A stretch of DNA of 64,000 nt from BACL11 sp945865535 (GTDB lineage: Bacteria > Bacteroidota > Bacteroidia > Flavobacteriales > BACL11), in assembly GCA_947502765.1 (NCBI GenBank), contig CANNBA010000005.1:1-64000 (forward strand), written 5' to 3'. Below the pieces are notes generated by a model that saw only the letters and a program-made list of their open reading frames with translations, was not told where the DNA came from and did no database searches. Of this stretch, positions 42,300 to 51,274 are shown in pieces; within the stretch, counting starts at the first letter, position 1, and each line of letters begins with the position of its first letter. The position numbers and the translations under genes were made by a program.

Positions 42300-44808
42300 C
42301 TAACTTCTCTCTTTTTATAATGCCATTACTCTCTAGCTCTACAATGTAACATCCTTTTGCCAGACTAGAAACGCTAATTGTTTTTGATGTTGTCTCAATA
42401 ACCTTCTGGCCTGTGAGGGTAAAAATACTAACATTAATACTGCTGGTATTGGAGCTGATAGTTATTTTATCATTTGCTGGATTAGGATAAATAATATAGT
42501 CTAGCTTTTGTACTTCATTAGTACTTACACTAGATAAAGTATTCAATGGGCTTTCCCAAATTCCTCTCCCATATGTTGCCGCACTAATAGTTCCCTCATC
42601 ATAATGAATTTCTAATTCTTTTACAATAACATTAGGCAAACCGTCATTAAAAGGAATCCATTCCGTCATTGTATTATTTTTGTAATAAACCCCAACATCA
42701 GTTCCTATATACAAATCATCATTAGCCCCACCTTGATAAACAATGCAATTTACTGGCAATTCAGGAAGATTGCTGCCAGAGATATTTGTCCAACTACTAC
42801 CCGCATTATTGGTTTCGTAAACTTTATGAATGTTGTTGTAATCAGAGAAAGTAACCCAAGCTCTATCGGGATTATTTGTAGCAACCGCAATATCAGTCAT
42901 GTTATAATTTGCAAGACCTGGCTTTATGTAAGTCCAACTTAGCCCAGCATCTTTAGTTACTTTAATTTTACTGTAAGAAGCGGCATAAATATAATTTTCA
43001 TCAGAAGGGGCTAAGGCTATTGACTGAATCTCTGCTCCGCCAGTTACACCATATGAAATAGAATCCCAAATCATACCACCAGTTGTAGAGCGATATACTT
43101 CATTATATCCAACTACAATTAAATTGTTATTTACTGCATGCATTTCATAAGGAGTATTCCAAGGTCCTTCATAACTTACAGGTTTTATATTATCCCAATT
43201 ATAGCCTCCGTTATAGGACTTGCTCAAACCTCCATATTGTGATTCAGAGTATATAATTTCTTCATCATAGTGATCTATGGCACATTCCATTCCATCTGAT
43301 CCCCGAATATCATCCCATGTTGCGTTTGTTAGCATTTCCGTACCATTATCTTGGGCCCCAGCAACTAATCTATTTGGATTAGATTTCGATAAACCTAAAT
43401 TATAGAATTGAGCAATTTCTAAGCCATCAGAAATATCTATCCATTTATTGAGACTCTGCATATATTTATAAAATCCCCCATCATTTCCAGCATAAGCAAC
43501 ATGAGTATGAGGGTTGAATTCAAAAGCGTGTTGATCTACATGCATGTATGAATAGTTAGATCCACTACCGCTGCTAGCATCAATATCCCAATTAATACCA
43601 CCATCATCTGATCGCCAAATATTAATTCCCCCTACATACACTATGTTCTCATTATCTGTTGCTACCCCTAGACTTAAATCGTACCATGACTGACCGCCAG
43701 TACCCGCCCCGTCAGTTTCCCAACATAAAATGTTAGGCGTACTAGACTGTATCACCCAAGTATCTCCAGCATCAGAAGACTTATATAGACCATGAAAACT
43801 ATAATCAGAAGCAGAATAAACCGCATAAATTACTTCAGGATTAGCGGGCGTTACAGCAATTAAAGGACGGTATCTACTGCCGATCATTCCATTGTTAATG
43901 TTGCTCCAGTTTGCTCCCCCATCGCTAGATCTATAAATACTCGAACTACCATTAGATTGTTTGGCTGCATAAATAACATTAGAATTATCAGGCTTAAACT
44001 CAAGATCTCTCCATCTACCAGCAGGTGCTACTATTTGCCAAGAATTACCTGCATCAGCAGAAATCATAATATTGGAATTAGTAGCAGCAATTAAACTATC
44101 TGTATAGTTTGGATTAATGAGTACTTTATTTACTGTTTTTGCTTGATCAACCGTATAGCTTAATCCTGTAGTATTCCAAGTGCTACCGCCATCAATAGAT
44201 TTTAAAATCCCAATACTATAGGTGTCAGAAGCGTAAGCATCTCCAGTTACAATGTACATTATCTGACTGTTGTTAGGATCGATAGCAATATGAGAAACTC
44301 CTATTACTGGCAAATCATCTGTATTTGTTGTCCAATTACTACCTCCATCAGTTGATTTCCAAAGTCCGCCAGCAGGAGATCCTACCCAGATAATATCTGG
44401 GTCAATAGGATCGAATGCAATACAGTTTACCCTCCCATTTCCTCTTCTTTTGCCGCTTGAGATGCTAATAGGGGTATTAATGGGTCCCAAAGACACCCAA
44501 TTAGCAGCTGAAGATTGTTTGGCAGTGCTGTATTTTTCTTTCTCTTTTAGCCATTCAATATACAGTGCATTTGGATTAAAAGAGCCGTTATTTGAAACTC
44601 TTTCAGTAACAAAATCCATTGCTCGAGCATAAGGCTTGTAGCCATTTCCTTTAGTGTAAGGGTGTATTGCTCGGTAATTTTCAAAAGCTTCAAATTTATC
44701 AGCTGTTGTAGGATTACTGTTTGTTTTAAGTAAATTTTCTTCCCAAATTTGTGCTGAAAGCGATAAGGAAGCAAATGTGGTTGCTAGTATTATATGGAGT
44801 TTTTTCAT
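42289..44808 (-). CDS. T9SS-secreted BNR/sortilin-like propeller protein with type-A sorting domain
   Basis: An 839-residue secreted protein starting at the ATG at 44808 (MKKLHIILATTFASLSLSAQ, a signal peptide); a frame from 44838 would bury the signal and begins upstream of the promoter. Most of it is a large VPS10/BNR-type beta-propeller with many Asp-box motifs (STDGGSNW, SIDGGSTW, SADAGNSW, SSDAGDTW, SDDGGINW). The last 75 residues are a type-A T9SS tail: DYIIYPNPANDKITI, FTLTGQKVIETT, KGCYIVELES, KREKLVIK. It is likely cut and attached to surface lipopolysaccharide or released. Asp-box propellers bind or cleave glycans or peptides; the ligand is unknown. Confidence 0.9.
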   Translation of the reverse strand: MKKLHIILATTFASLSLSAQIWEENLLKTNSNPTTADKFEAFENYRAIHPYTKGNGYKPYARAMDFVTERVSNNGSFNPNALYIEWLKEKEKYSTAKQSSAANWVSLGPINTPISISSGKRRGNGRVNCIAFDPIDPDIIWVGSPAGGLWKSTDGGSNWTTNTDDLPVIGVSHIAIDPNNSQIMYIVTGDAYASDTYSIGILKSIDGGSTWNTTGLSYTVDQAKTVNKVLINPNYTDSLIAATNSNIMISADAGNSWQIVAPAGRWRDLEFKPDNSNVIYAAKQSNGSSSIYRSSDGGANWSNINNGMIGSRYRPLIAVTPANPEVIYAVYSASDYSFHGLYKSSDAGDTWVIQSSTPNILCWETDGAGTGGQSWYDLSLGVATDNENIVYVGGINIWRSDDGGINWDIDASSGSGSNYSYMHVDQHAFEFNPHTHVAYAGNDGGFYKYMQSLNKWIDISDGLEIAQFYNLGLSKSNPNRLVAGAQDNGTEMLTNATWDDIRGSDGMECAIDHYDEEIIYSESQYGGLSKSYNGGYNWDNIKPVSYEGPWNTPYEMHAVNNNLIVVGYNEVYRSTTGGMIWDSISYGVTGGAEIQSIALAPSDENYIYAASYSKIKVTKDAGLSWTYIKPGLANYNMTDIAVATNNPDRAWVTFSDYNNIHKVYETNNAGSSWTNISGSNLPELPVNCIVYQGGANDDLYIGTDVGVYYKNNTMTEWIPFNDGLPNVIVKELEIHYDEGTISAATYGRGIWESPLNTLSSVSTNEVQKLDYIIYPNPANDKITISSNTSSINVSIFTLTGQKVIETTSKTISVSSLAKGCYIVELESNGIIKREKLVIK

Positions 44809-44813
44809 AGGTG

Positions 44814-44821
44814 CAAATATA
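44814..44821 (-). promoter_or_regulatory. -7 promoter element (TATATTTG) of the T9SS propeller gene
   Basis: Exact TAnnTTTG match, five bases before the ATG at 44808 and downstream of the longer frame's start. It predicts a nearly leaderless message and separates this gene from the TonB-receptor operon. Confidence 0.65.
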
Positions 44822-44864
44822 GTAATTAGTTTTCGCATGATTTTACCTTTTAGATATGCAATGT

Positions 44865-47153
44865 TTAAAAAGTAGTATGTAGAGCAATAACAAAATTTCG
44901 CCCACTTGCACTTAAGCCAGAAGCAAAGGTTTTATAGTGGGCATCAAGAATGTTTTTGACTGCAAAAGTAAAGCTAATAGTGTTATCAATTTTATTGGTA
45001 TAGGCTAAATTCAAGGTATACCAACTTGGATTGCCATCACTTGTAGCCTCAACTAAATTATCCACTCCGGCCTGATCATAATTTTCAGCTAATTTCCATC
45101 CATTGTAATGGGTGTAAAAATCAAATTTATGCTGTTTTAATTGATAGCTAAAAGAAATTTTAGCATTAAATGGGGGAATATGTGCTAGGGGCTTATTGTC
45201 ATTGGTCTCCCCTTTTAAATAATTGCAATTAGCAGCTATTAAAAAATTATTACTAGGGGCAAAATCAGCTGATAAACTTGCCCCATTTATAGTGGCGCTC
45301 TCAATATTCTTATTCATTTGAATTCGCATCATTTGCCCATCATAAAGCATGCTATCAGCCCCATTAAGAGTTCCATATTCTCTATTTATAGCATTTGAAA
45401 TCTGGGTATTGAATAGTTGCATTTGTATTTTTAAAGGACTAAGCAAATAATTAACAGAAAGTTCAAAATTATTAGCGTATTCAGGCTCAAGATTTGCATT
45501 TGGCACTACTACAGTTATATCATCTTTCGAAAAGATTTTACCAATATCATCAATATTTGGGTTTCTGAATCCTCCATAATAAGCAGCATTAATGGTTGTA
45601 TTTCTTATAGGATTAAATGAAATCAATGCCGATTTAATAAAAGAAGTGTTGTTGTTTTCTATATCTTCAAAACTAAAAGTAGGGTTATTATATTTTGCTC
45701 GCAACTCACTGCTATTCCATCTTCCACCAAGCAACAAATCTAATTTTTTATTTAGAGGAAAATTAACTTGACTGTAAGCAAAAAAGTCTTCAATAGCACT
45801 TCCATCTTCTGGGTATCTTGTAGTGTTGTAAAAAGTGGAGTTGTTATTGCTCAGATTTGCAGTTGAAAATACTTGTTGATTTCTTGTTCCTATTCCGTAA
45901 GCTAATTTTATCTTCTGAATTTGTTTATTGAAATCCATATTAAAATCATAGATTTTTACAGTTTCATTCCTATTGTTTAAGAGCTCTTCTCCAATTTTTT
46001 GGGTGTGTCGTGATTCATTTATGTTTTGAAAGGCTAGTGTAGTTTTTATATTATCGAAAGCAATGGTTTTATGTTCAGCAGTATAATTGATGCTTTGCAA
46101 AAATCTGATTTGAGGTCCGTAATACCAATGTTTGTATTCAGGGATGCCTTCTTTTAAGTCGTTCATTTGATCAAAACGATAAATGTTTGATGATTTAGAG
46201 TATTGCGTATTTATTAGGAAACTATTTTTTTTATTGATTCTGTAGTTGCTCTTATGTAAAAAATCAGCCTGTTTATAGTTGGTATAAAGTTGTTCATTTT
46301 GATTTGTAGCCTCTTTTCCCCAATTTTCATAGCCATGATTCCTGTTGTTACCCATTTTTAAATAAGCTGCTGACTTCAAAGAAAAAGCTGTTATGTTAGA
46401 GATTTTATTTGAGTAATAATTAGCTTGAAAGCTGGTGATGACAGCATTGCTACTGCTTTCAAATTGTTGATTAAAACGAATGCTATTTTTAGGCGTAGGC
46501 TTTTGAGTATTAAAAATCAAGGCACCACCCATAGCACCATTTCCATACCCAACTGATGCCGGACCAGAAAGTAGACTAATCGACTGAATAAAAAAAGGAT
46601 TTATTGTTGCTGAATTTTGTAAATGTCCGCTTCTATAAATAGCATTATTTAGCGGAATATCATCTACAATTAAAAGTAGCCGATTAGCTTCCATTCCCCT
46701 GTAGTTTGGACTGCCTCCCCCAACTTGACTTTCTTGAACCACTACTGATGATTCGCTTGATAGTAAATCCGCTATTGATGTTTCAAGTTCATTAATTCCC
46801 ATAGGAGTTATTGTGAATATTGGGTATTTTTCAGATATAGGTATTTTAATTACTTCACTTAGAATTACTTCAGGGAGAATGTTTGTTTTTTGGGACATAT
46901 AAATAATCTTACCGATATTTTTTTTGATAATCTTTTTAGTATTGTAAGAGATATGAGAGATTTCAACAATATCATCATCATTAAATGGGCTAATATCTAT
47001 AACTCCTTTTTCGTCACTTACTGCTCCTGAGTTTTTAAAACTTAAATTAGCGTTTTCAATAGGAGTGTTTAGTAAACTATCTTTAATTATTACTATTTGC
47101 CCTAATAAGTCATTAGTATAAATTCCAATTAGTAGTAAAAGCACTTTTCTCAT
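44865..47153 (-). CDS. TonB-dependent outer-membrane receptor
   Basis: A 762-residue TonB-dependent receptor. A signal peptide is followed by a small carboxypeptidase-regulatory-like beta domain (about residues 20-90), then the plug (ISEKYPIFTITPMGINELE; SPNYRGMEANRLLLIVDD; YGNGAMGGALIF) and a 22-strand barrel ending in the expected terminal phenylalanine (FVIALHTTF). The plug segment YRSGHLQN recalls receptors for haem or similar ligands, but I would not name the substrate. It is the last gene of porZ > recO > this receptor, overlapping recO by four bases (ATGA). Confidence 0.92.
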   Translation of the reverse strand: MRKVLLLLIGIYTNDLLGQIVIIKDSLLNTPIENANLSFKNSGAVSDEKGVIDISPFNDDDIVEISHISYNTKKIIKKNIGKIIYMSQKTNILPEVILSEVIKIPISEKYPIFTITPMGINELETSIADLLSSESSVVVQESQVGGGSPNYRGMEANRLLLIVDDIPLNNAIYRSGHLQNSATINPFFIQSISLLSGPASVGYGNGAMGGALIFNTQKPTPKNSIRFNQQFESSSNAVITSFQANYYSNKISNITAFSLKSAAYLKMGNNRNHGYENWGKEATNQNEQLYTNYKQADFLHKSNYRINKKNSFLINTQYSKSSNIYRFDQMNDLKEGIPEYKHWYYGPQIRFLQSINYTAEHKTIAFDNIKTTLAFQNINESRHTQKIGEELLNNRNETVKIYDFNMDFNKQIQKIKLAYGIGTRNQQVFSTANLSNNNSTFYNTTRYPEDGSAIEDFFAYSQVNFPLNKKLDLLLGGRWNSSELRAKYNNPTFSFEDIENNNTSFIKSALISFNPIRNTTINAAYYGGFRNPNIDDIGKIFSKDDITVVVPNANLEPEYANNFELSVNYLLSPLKIQMQLFNTQISNAINREYGTLNGADSMLYDGQMMRIQMNKNIESATINGASLSADFAPSNNFLIAANCNYLKGETNDNKPLAHIPPFNAKISFSYQLKQHKFDFYTHYNGWKLAENYDQAGVDNLVEATSDGNPSWYTLNLAYTNKIDNTISFTFAVKNILDAHYKTFASGLSASGRNFVIALHTTF

Positions 47154-47857
47154 TGCCTTAATGTTTCAATTATTAAATGTGATGTAATACTATCAAGATT
47201 GTAGTGATGTAACTTGTAGTAGTATAGTAGATCTTTTAAGAGCTCTGATTTTTGCTCTTGAGGTATTATCACTGCATTGTTGTTTAGCAGATTTTTTAAA
47301 TAACTTGTTTTTTCTTGATCAAGGCACATTTTAGGGGAATTTATTTTGTTACAAAACTCACCACTCTCAAGGTTAAAAAAAAGATTATTTATTTCAGCTG
47401 AAGATGGATAAAATCCAAGAAATTGGGATAAATTAAGTAAATATTTTAGAGCAAAATTAGGATCAGTTTTTTCACAATTGTAAAGCTTACTAGTGGTGTC
47501 CCAAATAAAATTAAAAAGCAGGTTATTTTGCTCATTTTCTTGCAAGACTTTTGAGCTTACTTCTGCAACAAAAAAGCTAATGAAGCTTTTGTGTATTTTA
47601 TTTGTTTTGATTTCAAAATTAGCCCCAACAGTTATATCTCCTAAGTATTGTAATGATTGTTTAGTATTAAAACTAGCATTAATATTTAAAAGCTTAAGAG
47701 GCTCGAAATAGCTTAGTTTCTTTTTTGAATTTTTTGAACGAACCCCTTTTACAATAAATGTTTGAAGCCCTTTTTCTTCCGTAAGAATTTTACTAATTAT
47801 TGAACTTTCGCCTTGCTTGATATATGTTAGCGAAATTGCCCGACTTTTATATTTCAT
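47150..47857 (-). CDS. recO: DNA repair protein RecO
   Basis: RecO works with RecR in the RecFOR pathway to replace SSB by RecA at gaps and to anneal strands. It has 235 residues: an N-terminal OB fold (YKSRAISLTYIKQGESSII, then GLQTFIVKGVRS), and a helical C-terminal domain (FALKYLLNLSQFLGFYPS). The zinc-finger cysteines of some RecO proteins are reduced here, as is common in the phylum. Its start follows the porZ stop directly with no gap, and its stop overlaps the TonB-receptor start. The recO-porZ pairing is recurrent in Bacteroidota. Confidence 0.9.
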   Translation of the reverse strand: MKYKSRAISLTYIKQGESSIISKILTEEKGLQTFIVKGVRSKNSKKKLSYFEPLKLLNINASFNTKQSLQYLGDITVGANFEIKTNKIHKSFISFFVAEVSSKVLQENEQNNLLFNFIWDTTSKLYNCEKTDPNFALKYLLNLSQFLGFYPSSAEINNLFFNLESGEFCNKINSPKMCLDQEKTSYLKNLLNNNAVIIPQEQKSELLKDLLYYYKLHHYNLDSITSHLIIETLRQ

Positions 47858-50047
47858 TTAGTGAATAAATAGGATTTTACTCACCACCTTTTCTTCTCCA
47901 TATAGATCAGTACTCAAAACCAGGTAGACTCCAGTGGAAGCTCTTTCTCCATTTTTATTTTTGCCACTCCAAATAGCCTCTCCTCCATTTGCAGTTGTTT
48001 CAAAAACCAGATTACCCGCTACATCAGTTATTTTAATATTTGCATCAGTGATTAGGCCACTAATAGCAATTGGCCCGTTGTAATTTTCATTTACCGGATT
48101 TGGAAACACATGAGTTTCGCCTTTCGAGCTAGCTCCTTTAGTGGCGTCTGCTCTGTAGGATATTAGTCCTTTATCAGTTCCAATAAAAACCTCTCCATTT
48201 TCATGATTTATTGCGATATCTACAATGTTATCAGAAAATAACGGGCTATTGTATTTTGTAAAATGAAGAATTTCTTCCTGCCCATCTTCTGAAAGTAAAA
48301 AGACACCTGATTTCTCTGTGCCAATCCATTTTCTGTTTGCACCATCAATTGTGATACATTTTACTTTTTCTTCACTCAAAAGATATTGCCCGTAATTCGC
48401 CTCAGTTATTAATATTTGTTGGGCATCAAAATTATATTCTGAAAAGACGGCTCCAGGATCGTAGAAAACAGCAATTCCTTTATCAGTACCAACCCAAATC
48501 TCTCCATCTAAATCTTCCGCTAAACTGTAGGTTTGTAATGATGGAAGATTCCCGCTGCCTATACTTGTATTTAATAGTTTGTATTGGTCGTCATTCGGAT
48601 TTTCTAGAGTATTATTGTCACTAAAAACAAAGAGCCCGTTTCCCCGGCCTAATATCCCCCATTTTTGATCATAACTATCAATTAGTAAATCATCAAAAAA
48701 TAAATCTACTTGACTTTGATTCATTGTAAATGAATACCAGTTATCATTTGTTGTTTTGACTACAATAGGTTGATTAACTTCAGAGCTCAAAGCCCACAGA
48801 TTGCCTTTTGAGTCAAATTTTATATCTGATATTCGAATTCTATTGTTTGAATAATAAATTGTGTCAAGAGTCCCATTAGTATTGGTATAGCCGTGCTTAG
48901 TTATTAATTCTCCATCTTTCATTTCAGTAATGCCATGATACCATGAAGCGTAATATTCGGTTCCGTTTTGTATAGCCACTTCAAGAATGTCGCGCGAATT
49001 ACCAAGCTTTAGTGCGTCATAATTTATCCAATCATCATACTCATCTTTTATTGAAACCCCATTATTAATCAAGGCATTTAAACCAAAATTTGCATGTCCT
49101 CCATGGCAGTGGTAGAGCTTATTTTCTTCATATTCTAAACTATAAATGGCATTTCTAACAGGCCCCTCAGGTATGTAATGTTCTTGATATTCATAGTTGG
49201 TAAATTTTAATAGTCCATTAGCAGAATCTGCTGCCCAAATATTGTTTTCATTATCCACCAAGGCATATTTAATGTTTTCAAATTTTGAATGCGTTAGATA
49301 GTTCTCATTATTAACTTGAATTGAATCAGAGAAGGCTTGAATTAGCGTATTATTATTAATTGAGATACTTATAATATGATTGGAGGTATCAATAAATAAT
49401 TCATTCTTTGAAGCTATAATATTATCGTAAAAATTATAAGCAGAATGGTATAATGTCCAATTATTGAAATCAGTTAAGTTTGAGTTATTAATGTTAGCAA
49501 AATAGAGCCCATTATTTGTCGCAACAATAATGGTATCTCCTAAAAAAGCGCAGCCATTTATTGCATATGTACTATTTTGATTACTAATATTATAAGTGTC
49601 TTTTACTTCATTATTTGCAAGATCAATAACTACTAATCCTAAAGAGCTGGATAAGTACGCCATATTACCTCTAATTGTAATATTATTTATAATTTTTAAG
49701 CCTGCAACCTCTTTTCGTTTGATGTCAGAAATATTTATAATTTGATTGCCCTTTAAAAGATCGATATTGCAATTCTCATATATAATAATGGCAACAGCTA
49801 ATTCGTAAGAATAAGCCACCTGCTTAACCCCACCATCAGATAAGCCTGTTACTTTTGACAGGCGGTTAATCGTTTTATCCTCTTTTTTTATAAAAAATAG
49901 CCCCCCATTTGCTACACAGTAAATGATATCGTCCGCTTCAGCTATATAAGATGCAGAATTGTACGATAAATAATCTTTCCAATTCCCAATTGGGACATCT
50001 TGCGCCTGTGAATAGAATGGCAAAAGAAGAAATAATAATTTTTTCAT
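47858..50047 (-). CDS. porZ: Type IX secretion system protein PorZ
   Basis: A 729-residue surface protein matching PorZ, part of the attachment complex that links T9SS cargo to A-type lipopolysaccharide. After a signal peptide (ending YSQAQ) the family's opening signature appears: VPIGNWKDYLSYNSASYIA, then GGLFFIKKEDK and RLSKVTGLSDGGVKQVAYS. Two beta-propellers follow (for example GEIWVGTDKGIAVFYDPGA and RKWIGTEKSGVFLLSEDG). The C-terminal sorting-type domain (HVFPNPVNENYNGPI ... STGVYLVLSTDLYGEEKVV) is retained in PorZ homologues. It is the first gene of the porZ-recO-TonB-receptor operon; a weak TATTATTG element is at 50056-50063. Confidence 0.9.
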   Translation of the reverse strand: MKKLLFLLLPFYSQAQDVPIGNWKDYLSYNSASYIAEADDIIYCVANGGLFFIKKEDKTINRLSKVTGLSDGGVKQVAYSYELAVAIIIYENCNIDLLKGNQIINISDIKRKEVAGLKIINNITIRGNMAYLSSSLGLVVIDLANNEVKDTYNISNQNSTYAINGCAFLGDTIIVATNNGLYFANINNSNLTDFNNWTLYHSAYNFYDNIIASKNELFIDTSNHIISISINNNTLIQAFSDSIQVNNENYLTHSKFENIKYALVDNENNIWAADSANGLLKFTNYEYQEHYIPEGPVRNAIYSLEYEENKLYHCHGGHANFGLNALINNGVSIKDEYDDWINYDALKLGNSRDILEVAIQNGTEYYASWYHGITEMKDGELITKHGYTNTNGTLDTIYYSNNRIRISDIKFDSKGNLWALSSEVNQPIVVKTTNDNWYSFTMNQSQVDLFFDDLLIDSYDQKWGILGRGNGLFVFSDNNTLENPNDDQYKLLNTSIGSGNLPSLQTYSLAEDLDGEIWVGTDKGIAVFYDPGAVFSEYNFDAQQILITEANYGQYLLSEEKVKCITIDGANRKWIGTEKSGVFLLSEDGQEEILHFTKYNSPLFSDNIVDIAINHENGEVFIGTDKGLISYRADATKGASSKGETHVFPNPVNENYNGPIAISGLITDANIKITDVAGNLVFETTANGGEAIWSGKNKNGERASTGVYLVLSTDLYGEEKVVSKILFIH

Positions 50048-50101
50048 ATCATTAGCAATAATAATACTTTACTATCAGATAACTTATTAAAGTATAAAAA
50101 A

Positions 50102-50130
50102 TTGTAGGGTTAAAAGATATCTTATTTTTG
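50102..50130 (+). promoter_or_regulatory. Promoter of tRNA-Arg
   Basis: TTG at 50102-50104 and TATTTTTG at 50123-50130 form a -33/-7 pair with an 18-bp spacer. The -7 element ends six bases before the mature tRNA. Confidence 0.7.
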
Positions 50131-50136
50131 CAAAAT

Positions 50137-50210
50137 GGCCTAGTAGTTCAATTGGATAGAATATCAGATTTCGGCTCTGACGGTTGGGGGTTCGAATCCC
50201 TCCTAGGTCA
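50137..50210 (+). tRNA. tRNA-Arg (anticodon UCG)
   Basis: A 74-nt cloverleaf that folds completely. The acceptor is GGCCTAG with CTAGGTC (one G-T pair). The D arm is GTTC/GAAT with the GG of the loop. The anticodon stem is TCAGA/TCTGA with loop TTTCGGC, putting TCG at positions 34-36. The variable loop is CGGTT, the T arm GGGGG/CCCTC with TTCGAAT, and the discriminator is A. CCA is not encoded. It reads CGA and perhaps CGG arginine codons. It stands alone between porZ and the methyltransferase gene, with its own promoter. Confidence 0.95.
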
Positions 50211-50386
50211 CTATTTTTGTAAATAAATATTTTTCAAAACTAGAGGTTTTTATAGTGGAATAACTCAAAATAATTTAAATTATTGGAAATCAATAAATTA
50301 TAAAATAAAGTAAGTTCCATTATCTTTTTAAAAACAACGCAATACCTTGCGCCTCTTACAAAATCCCTTAAAACTATTTTAAATGC

Positions 50387-51274
50387 TTAGTTTTTCTTTT
50401 GAAACACATAAATTAGGCTTGAATGACCTCTTTTTGAAAAAACGCCAAAAAGATTAGAAATAAATCCCACTGCAAATCCTTTAATGAAATTCTTTTTACC
50501 ACAAACAAATTCTTCGCTTAATAAAGAAACATAATAAGAATCAAATATCATAGGTTTTGTTTTTACTAATGTAAATTCATGATTTTTGAATAAGCGCTCC
50601 ATTGTAGCATTAGAAAAGTGCCATAAATGAATCGGAACATCCCATCCAGCCCAATATTCTTTGTAGTAATTTGCGTCCCAGGATTTATGATTTGGTACCG
50701 CAATAATTAATTTCCCATTTGATTTTAGAATCCTGTTAAATTGTGAAATTGTTTCGTTTAAATTTGGTACGTGCTCTAGTGCATGCCAAAGGCTAATAGA
50801 GTCAAATTCAGAATTGGAGTATTGCGATAAATCAGTATTTTCACTTACCGATAAATTGTAATTTTCTATAGCTTGTTTTCTTGCGATTTCTGAAGGTTCT
50901 ATTCCTTTTGTGCTAAAGCCAGAATTTTTGCAGACATTTAAAAACTCTCCAGTACCACAGCCAATATCTAAATGGGCCCCAGTTTGCTTCACGCTTTTTA
51001 AAAGACTAACCTTAGTTCCTATTGCATAAGTTCTCACATTTTGATACATCCAATTGAACACTCCTTTTGAATTGTTTGTATGAGAGATATACATGTCCGA
51101 CTTGTAGTAATTTCCTAATTTCTCATCTATAGGTCTAGGATTTGTAAAAGTGAAATCACATGTTTCACATGAAACAATGTTAAAATTTTCTTTTGAGGTA
51201 GTGTGATCTTTGCAGGTTATTTTTGCCGAAAAATCCACTCCATTACATATAGGACAGTTCTCTAGTGATGTCAC
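50387..51274 (-). CDS. Class I SAM-dependent methyltransferase with N-terminal zinc ribbon
   Basis: A 295-residue methyltransferase. Two CxxC pairs (C7/C10 and C36/C39) form a zinc ribbon at the N-terminus. The SAM-binding loop is DIGCGTGEF (GCGTGE at 105-110), followed by SLWHALEHVPN and LIIAVPNHKSWDANYY, patterns of the UbiG/Methyltransf_23 group often linked to polysaccharide or small-molecule methylation. The substrate is unknown. It starts with GTG in a GTGA overlap with the mnmG stop and is the last gene of DUF4175 > ybeY > mnmG > this gene. Confidence 0.87.
   Translation of the reverse strand: MTSLENCPICNGVDFSAKITCKDHTTSKENFNIVSCETCDFTFTNPRPIDEKLGNYYKSDMYISHTNNSKGVFNWMYQNVRTYAIGTKVSLLKSVKQTGAHLDIGCGTGEFLNVCKNSGFSTKGIEPSEIARKQAIENYNLSVSENTDLSQYSNSEFDSISLWHALEHVPNLNETISQFNRILKSNGKLIIAVPNHKSWDANYYKEYWAGWDVPIHLWHFSNATMERLFKNHEFTLVKTKPMIFDSYYVSLLSEEFVCGKKNFIKGFAVGFISNLFGVFSKRGHSSLIYVFQKKN

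Noticed and set aside
44808..44838. Longer N-terminus for the T9SS propeller protein
   Set aside because: The extra ten residues would bury the signal peptide, and their start lies upstream of an exact promoter element at 44814-44821.
50211..50386. Terminator or small RNA after the tRNA
   Set aside because: Only weak, interrupted inverted repeats (around TGGAATAACT and AGTTCCA) were found; none forms a convincing stem with a T-run.
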